Assembly: GCA_964532175.1 (NCBI GenBank)
Contig: CAZHGP010000028.1
Coordinates: 1 to 17,218 of the forward strand
DNA length: 17,218 nucleotides
Direction: 5' to 3'
Source: JAVZCJ01 sp964532175
GTDB lineage: Archaea; Thermoproteota; Nitrososphaeria_A; Caldarchaeales; JAVZCJ01
Shown: piece by piece, positions 13,314 to 17,218 of the stretch
How the letters are laid out: each line of letters opens with the position of its first letter
Numbering within the stretch: the stretch's first letter is position 1
Translations under genes and position numbers: made by a program
Notes under the pieces: generated by a model
Databases searched by the model: none
Seen by the model: only the letters and a program-made list of their open reading frames with translations
Told to the model about the DNA's origin: nothing

Positions 13314-16076
13314 ATGAATAAAAGAATTTTTCCTCCCGAATTTTATAAACTTAATTTTTTCTTAGAGAATGGTTTTAAAAGAAAAGAATGCCCTATTTGT
13401 AAAGAATTTTATTGGACTATTAAAGAAGATCAAGAAACATGTAATGAAGCTCCTTGTGTCCCATATAGTTTTATAGGTAATCCACCATCTTTTAAAAAAT
13501 TTTCTTTAAAAGAAACAAGAGAAAAATTTCTTAATTTTTTTAAAAAGAAAAGGCATGAAATTATTAATCCATATCCTGTTGTTGCAAGATGGAGAACAGA
13601 TTTATTCTTAACAGATGCAAGCATAGTAGATTTTCAACCATTTGTAACTAATGGTATTTCTCCTCCTCCAGCAAATCCGCTTGTAATAAGTCAACCATGT
13701 ATAAGATTGGTTGATATAGATAAAGTTGGTTTAACTTTTGGTAGGCATTTAACTATTTTTGAAATGGGAGGACATCATGCTTTCAATTATCCTGATAAAA
13801 ATATTTATTGGAAAGAAGAAACAGTTCAATATTGTCAAGAATTTATTAAAGAAGAATTTGGTATTAATCCTGAATATGTAACTTATAAAGAAGGGATATG
13901 GTCTGGTGGAGGTAATGCAGGTCCATGCTTTGAAGTAATAATAGGAGGTTTGGAAGTAGCTACATTAGTTTTTATGCAATATAAAACTATTGATACAGAA
14001 TTAATAGAATTACCAATAAGAACAGTTGATACAGGTTATGGGATGGAACGTTTTTCATGGCTTAGTAGTGGTTCTTATAGTTGCTTCAATGTAATATATG
14101 GAGAAATTTATCCTTTAATATCTAAAATAATAGATATTCCTAAAATAGAAGAAGAAATATTGAATAAATATGCAGCATACACTGCAATAATGGCTTCTAA
14201 AAAGAGTATTTCTAAATTAAGAGAAGAGATATCTAGAAAAACAGAAATTCCAATTGAAATAATAAATAAAGATATTCCATTATTGGAAAAAATTTATGCT
14301 GCATTAGATTATACAAAATCTATTGTTTTTATTATTTCTGAAGGGGTAGTACCATCGAATGCTAAAGTTGGTTATTTAGCAAGATTATTAATTAGAAGAG
14401 CATATAACACTTTATCTGAAATTAATTGTGAAGATAAACTTTTGGATTTAATAGAATTTCAAATTGATTATTGGAGTAAAGATTTTCCATATTTATTAGA
14501 TTCGAAAAATGAAACTCTTGAAATAATTGAAGCAGAAATAAAAAAGTTTGAAGAAACTATTAAAAAAGGGAGAGATTTTCTTAAAAGAGAAATTTCAAAT
14601 ATATCAAAGAAAGGTATAAAGCATATTTCAAAAGACCTTTTAATTAGATTTTATGATGAAAAAGGGTTAACTCCTAATATTGTTAAACAAATTGCTTCAG
14701 AATTTGATATTGCTTTGGACATTCCAGAAAACTTTTATGAAGAAGTAGCTTCTAAACATTTAAGGTCTATAATTAAAATAGAAGAAGATAAAATAACGCG
14801 CTTAAAAGATAAAGTATCTGGTTTTCAATCTACTGAAAAACTTTATTATAAAAATCCATTTCAAAAAAGTTTTGAAGCAAAAGTTTTAGGAATAATTGAA
14901 GATGCTATTATTCTTGATAAAACATTATTCTATCCAGAAAGTGGAGGACAAATGTATGATTCTGGAATAATAATTTCTTCTAAAGGTATTTCAAAAGTTA
15001 AAGATGTGCAAATTATTGATGATGTAATTTTGCATTTCTTAGATGGTCCAATTCCAGATATAGGTGAGAAAATTTCAGGAGAAATAGATATTGATAGAAG
15101 GATAGCATTAATGAGACATCATTCAGCAACTCATATTTTAATGGGTGCTGCTATGCGTGTTTTAGGGAAACATGTATGGCAAGCTGGTGCAAAAAAAGAA
15201 CCTGAAAAAGCTAGATTAGATATTTCTCATCATAAAAGGCTATCGCTTGAAGAAATACATAAAATTGAAAAATTAGCAAATGAAATAATAGCTAAAAGAA
15301 TCCCTATAAAAATTCAATTTATGAATAGAAATAAAGCTGAAAAAGAATATGGTTTTAGATTATATCAAGGAGGAGAAGTACCATTAGGAGAAATAAGAGT
15401 AGTTGAAATTCCAGGATGGGATGCACAAGCATGTGGAGGATTGCATTGTGAAAATACAGAAGATGTAGGATTAATAAAAATAATTAAAACTGAAAGAATT
15501 CAAGATGGTGTTGAAAGAATAATTTTTTCAGCAGGATCAGCTGCTTTAAAATATATTCAAGAAATTGAGAAGAATATTTTTGATATTTCAAATAATATAA
15601 AAACCCCAATCGAGGAAATTAATAAAAAAGTATATGAAATATTTACTAATCTCAAAGATTCTAAAAAAACAATAAAGAAACTTTATGAAAAAATAGTTAA
15701 ATTGAAAGTAAATGAATTATTGAGTAAAGCATTCAAATTTGAAGATATTTTAATAATAAAATCTTGTGAAGAAATAGATGATCAAGAATATCTTTTACAA
15801 TTAGCTTCAAATTTAACATTTTCTAAAGAAGCTAGAATTGCTATCCTATTAGCTGGAGAAGAAAAAGTTAAAATTATTGTGCTTGCTAATGAAGAAGCTT
15901 TAAATAAAGGGTATGATGCGAGTGATATATGTCGTAAAATAGCTATTGAATTGGGTGGAAGTGGAGGAGGAAAGAAAGATTTGGGTCAAGGAGGAGCTCC
16001 ATATTCATTAGATAAAATAAATAGTGTTTTGAAAAAGCTCGAATCGAATCCAGAGTTTTTCTTAGAAAAAAAGTGA
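13314..16076 (+). CDS. alaS: Alanyl-tRNA synthetase, archaeal type
   Basis: Charges tRNA-Ala and clears mischarged Ser/Gly. The 920-aa protein starts with the archaeal-specific zinc-containing extension (CPICKEFYWT ... ETCNEAPCVPYSFIGNPP, about 26-62), then the class II catalytic domain (RWRTDLFLTDASIVDFQPF; FEMGGHHAFNYPD; VDTGYGMERFSWL), the tRNA-recognition helices and the editing domain with zinc ligands H603/H607 (RHHSATH) and C707/H711 (ACGGLHC). The C-terminal domain carries GGSGGGKKDLGQGG. AGAGG (13301-13305) precedes the ATG by 8 nt. It often follows the rpl12 cluster in archaea. Confidence 0.96.
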   Translation: MNKRIFPPEFYKLNFFLENGFKRKECPICKEFYWTIKEDQETCNEAPCVPYSFIGNPPSFKKFSLKETREKFLNFFKKKRHEIINPYPVVARWRTDLFLTDASIVDFQPFVTNGISPPPANPLVISQPCIRLVDIDKVGLTFGRHLTIFEMGGHHAFNYPDKNIYWKEETVQYCQEFIKEEFGINPEYVTYKEGIWSGGGNAGPCFEVIIGGLEVATLVFMQYKTIDTELIELPIRTVDTGYGMERFSWLSSGSYSCFNVIYGEIYPLISKIIDIPKIEEEILNKYAAYTAIMASKKSISKLREEISRKTEIPIEIINKDIPLLEKIYAALDYTKSIVFIISEGVVPSNAKVGYLARLLIRRAYNTLSEINCEDKLLDLIEFQIDYWSKDFPYLLDSKNETLEIIEAEIKKFEETIKKGRDFLKREISNISKKGIKHISKDLLIRFYDEKGLTPNIVKQIASEFDIALDIPENFYEEVASKHLRSIIKIEEDKITRLKDKVSGFQSTEKLYYKNPFQKSFEAKVLGIIEDAIILDKTLFYPESGGQMYDSGIIISSKGISKVKDVQIIDDVILHFLDGPIPDIGEKISGEIDIDRRIALMRHHSATHILMGAAMRVLGKHVWQAGAKKEPEKARLDISHHKRLSLEEIHKIEKLANEIIAKRIPIKIQFMNRNKAEKEYGFRLYQGGEVPLGEIRVVEIPGWDAQACGGLHCENTEDVGLIKIIKTERIQDGVERIIFSAGSAALKYIQEIEKNIFDISNNIKTPIEEINKKVYEIFTNLKDSKKTIKKLYEKIVKLKVNELLSKAFKFEDILIIKSCEEIDDQEYLLQLASNLTFSKEARIAILLAGEEKVKIIVLANEEALNKGYDASDICRKIAIELGGSGGGKKDLGQGGAPYSLDKINSVLKKLESNPEFFLEKK

Positions 16077-16092
16077 GTAAAGGTTTTTGTAA

Positions 16093-17166
16093 ATCCCTTT
16101 TTATATAATTGTTAGAGCACTTAAAGATAATGGAGAAACGATTGACTTCATAAGGCAAGGTACAATAAGTAGTAAAGGAGGCTTTCGCTTTGGACTTGAC
16201 TCAATATATGATTATGCGACACAAAAAAAGCTATATGAAGTAATAGGGCAAGATGTTTTCTATGTAAAAATAGTAGGGATAGTAAAAAATCCAAGCGATT
16301 TTATTAGATTTCTTGAAGAAAAATTTGAGGGAAAGAATTTTGAAACATCGTTCGATGAATTTAATAATATAATAAAATTAAGAATAGGGGAAGGAAAAAT
16401 AGGAAATATAGAATTAGAAATTTCAGGATTGCGTTATATTCATAATGAAGGAGCGCTTGGAATAAAAGGGGAAGTAAAAAAGATATATGATTTTGAAAAA
16501 GATTATGAAATGGCAATATGTACTAATGGAAAAGAAACATTCATCGAAATTTTGAAAGGAGGACATGGATGGAAAGTAATCGATATTATATCTAGTGAAG
16601 ATGAAGTAATATTTAAAACTACTAGTAATATTGTTTTTAAAAGATTTTATATAGAAAAGCCGAAGATATTTTCTGAACGTGGGAAGGAAAGAATTTTAAT
16701 GAATAGGGGAAGTGTAAGAGGATGGCATGAAGCTATGAGTGATACAACAAAAAAGGAGCAATAGGTAAAGTATGGATTGCACATGCACATGATGAACTTG
16801 CTCCAGGAAGTAAAGTAACATGGATATCATTTGGAAAAGGGTATAAAGATAAAGCAGATGTAGAATTTGAGTTAGGAAAAAAGATAGCTCCAGTAGAAAT
16901 TGAAAACATTATATGGAAAGAGTGTAGAAGAACTTATAAAAACATTTGAGGATGAAAGACATTGGAAAATAGGTGCGGTAAAAGATCTTCTTGATGATTT
17001 TGATAAGAAGGGATATGGTGAGCAAATTGATTATGGGTTTATAGCATTAATTGGGGTGAATGAAGTAACAGAATCTAGTGGTAAATGGATAAAGAATAAT
17101 ATGATATGGGTAAAGTATTATGAAAATGGACATTATGAAATTCTTCGCATATTTACTTCTGATTAA
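16093..17166 (+). pseudogene. Decayed gene of unknown function: no start codon and two offsetting frameshifts
   Basis: Not recognised. A frame opens after TAA 16090-16092 and runs to TAG 16762-16764 (VRALKDNGETIDFIRQG ... GFRFGLDSIYDYATQKKLY ... RGSVRGWHEAMSDTTKK), with no ATG, GTG or TTG in its first 112 codons. At an A6 run (16749-16754) coding shifts by one base, continuing as GAIGKVWIAHAHDELAPGSK ... KKIAPVEIE in the second frame. Near AAAA 16902-16905 it returns to the first frame: LYGKSVEELIKTFEDERHWK to TAA 17164. One lost A and one gained A would restore about 357 codons. A box A (tttatata, 16100-16107) is ideally placed for ATG 16130, but that ATG is out of frame. Codon use seems richer in G/C third positions than neighbours, hinting at transfer. 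Real decay or uncorrected homopolymer errors are both possible. Confidence 0.6.
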
Positions 17167-17192
17167 TGGACCATGCTCCTCGAGGTGTGACG

Positions 17193-17218
17193 ATGAACCT
17201 TTTTATTTCAGGTTTTAT
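17193..17218 (+). CDS. 5' end of a further gene, cut by the window edge
   Basis: ATG 17193 opens MNLFISGF and runs off the window. GAGGTGTGA (17182-17190) just upstream is a strong match to the archaeal Shine-Dalgarno, the main reason to call a start here. Too short to identify. Confidence 0.4.

Noticed and set aside
13430..13624. 64-aa minus-strand frame within alaS
   Set aside because: Antisense to the AlaRS catalytic domain; no independent support.
15943..16158. 71-aa minus-strand frame at the 3' end of alaS
   Set aside because: Mostly antisense to the AlaRS C-terminal glycine-rich motif; no promoter or ribosome-binding site seen.

Overview
This is an A+T-rich archaeal chromosome segment, almost certainly from a metagenome assembly because it carries two 100-N scaffold gaps. 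Archaeal identity rests on archaeal/eukaryotic-type information genes: Nep1, RNase P protein Rnp4 (Rpp21), S19e, PDCD5-like protein, L39e, L31e, aIF6, prefoldin alpha, SecE/Sec61-gamma, Spt5, L11, L1, P0 (L10), P1 (L12) and archaeal-type AlaRS. The gene order resembles the translation/secretion supercluster of TACK (Thermoproteota-like) archaea. An F420-type oxidoreductase suggests an F420-using lineage. I cannot name the genus.

Layout. 44-748 (-) is nep1, divergent from rnp4 (810-1115), which ends in a long perfect hairpin. 1240-4525 (+) is a compact series: rps19e, PDCD5-like, rpl39e, rpl31e, eif6, pfdA, ftsY. The rplX/L20a gene often found between eif6 and pfdA is absent. From 4526 to 10178 the expected ftsY-to-secE junction is interrupted by about 5.6 kb of accessory genes: an exported or membrane-anchored protein with an in-frame amber codon (-), a membrane-anchored winged-helix protein (-), argF (+), a bacterial-type KDPG aldolase (+), a cyclase/kynurenine-formamidase-family hydrolase (+) and a convergent F420-dependent glucose-6-phosphate-dehydrogenase-like oxidoreductase (-). 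About 490 bp without an intact gene follows. The supercluster then resumes at 10179-13203 with secE, spt5, rpl11, rpl1, rpl10/P0 and rpl12/P1, then alaS (13314-16076). The right end (16093-17166) is a decayed gene of unknown function with two offsetting frameshifts, then the start of another gene cut by the window edge.

Assembly. Both N gaps lie between two identical 55-bp copies, so the gaps look like unmerged contig overlaps and not missing sequence. Removing 155 bp at each restores one continuous oxidoreductase gene (333 aa) and one continuous frame for the exported protein (one amber codon remaining). These two loci should not be read as four fragments.

How the genes work together. The flanking blocks build and regulate ribosomes (Nep1 on 16S rRNA, aIF6 on the large subunit, the P0/P1/L11 stalk), process tRNA (RNase P), charge tRNA-Ala, couple transcription to translation (Spt5) and target and translocate proteins (FtsY, SecE). 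The central island is metabolic and envelope-related and looks like a later insertion. The most interesting items are the exported-protein/winged-helix pair, the amber codon, the eda plus F420-oxidoreductase neighbourhood and the frameshifted terminal gene. I saw no CRISPR array, tRNA, rRNA or intact transposon.
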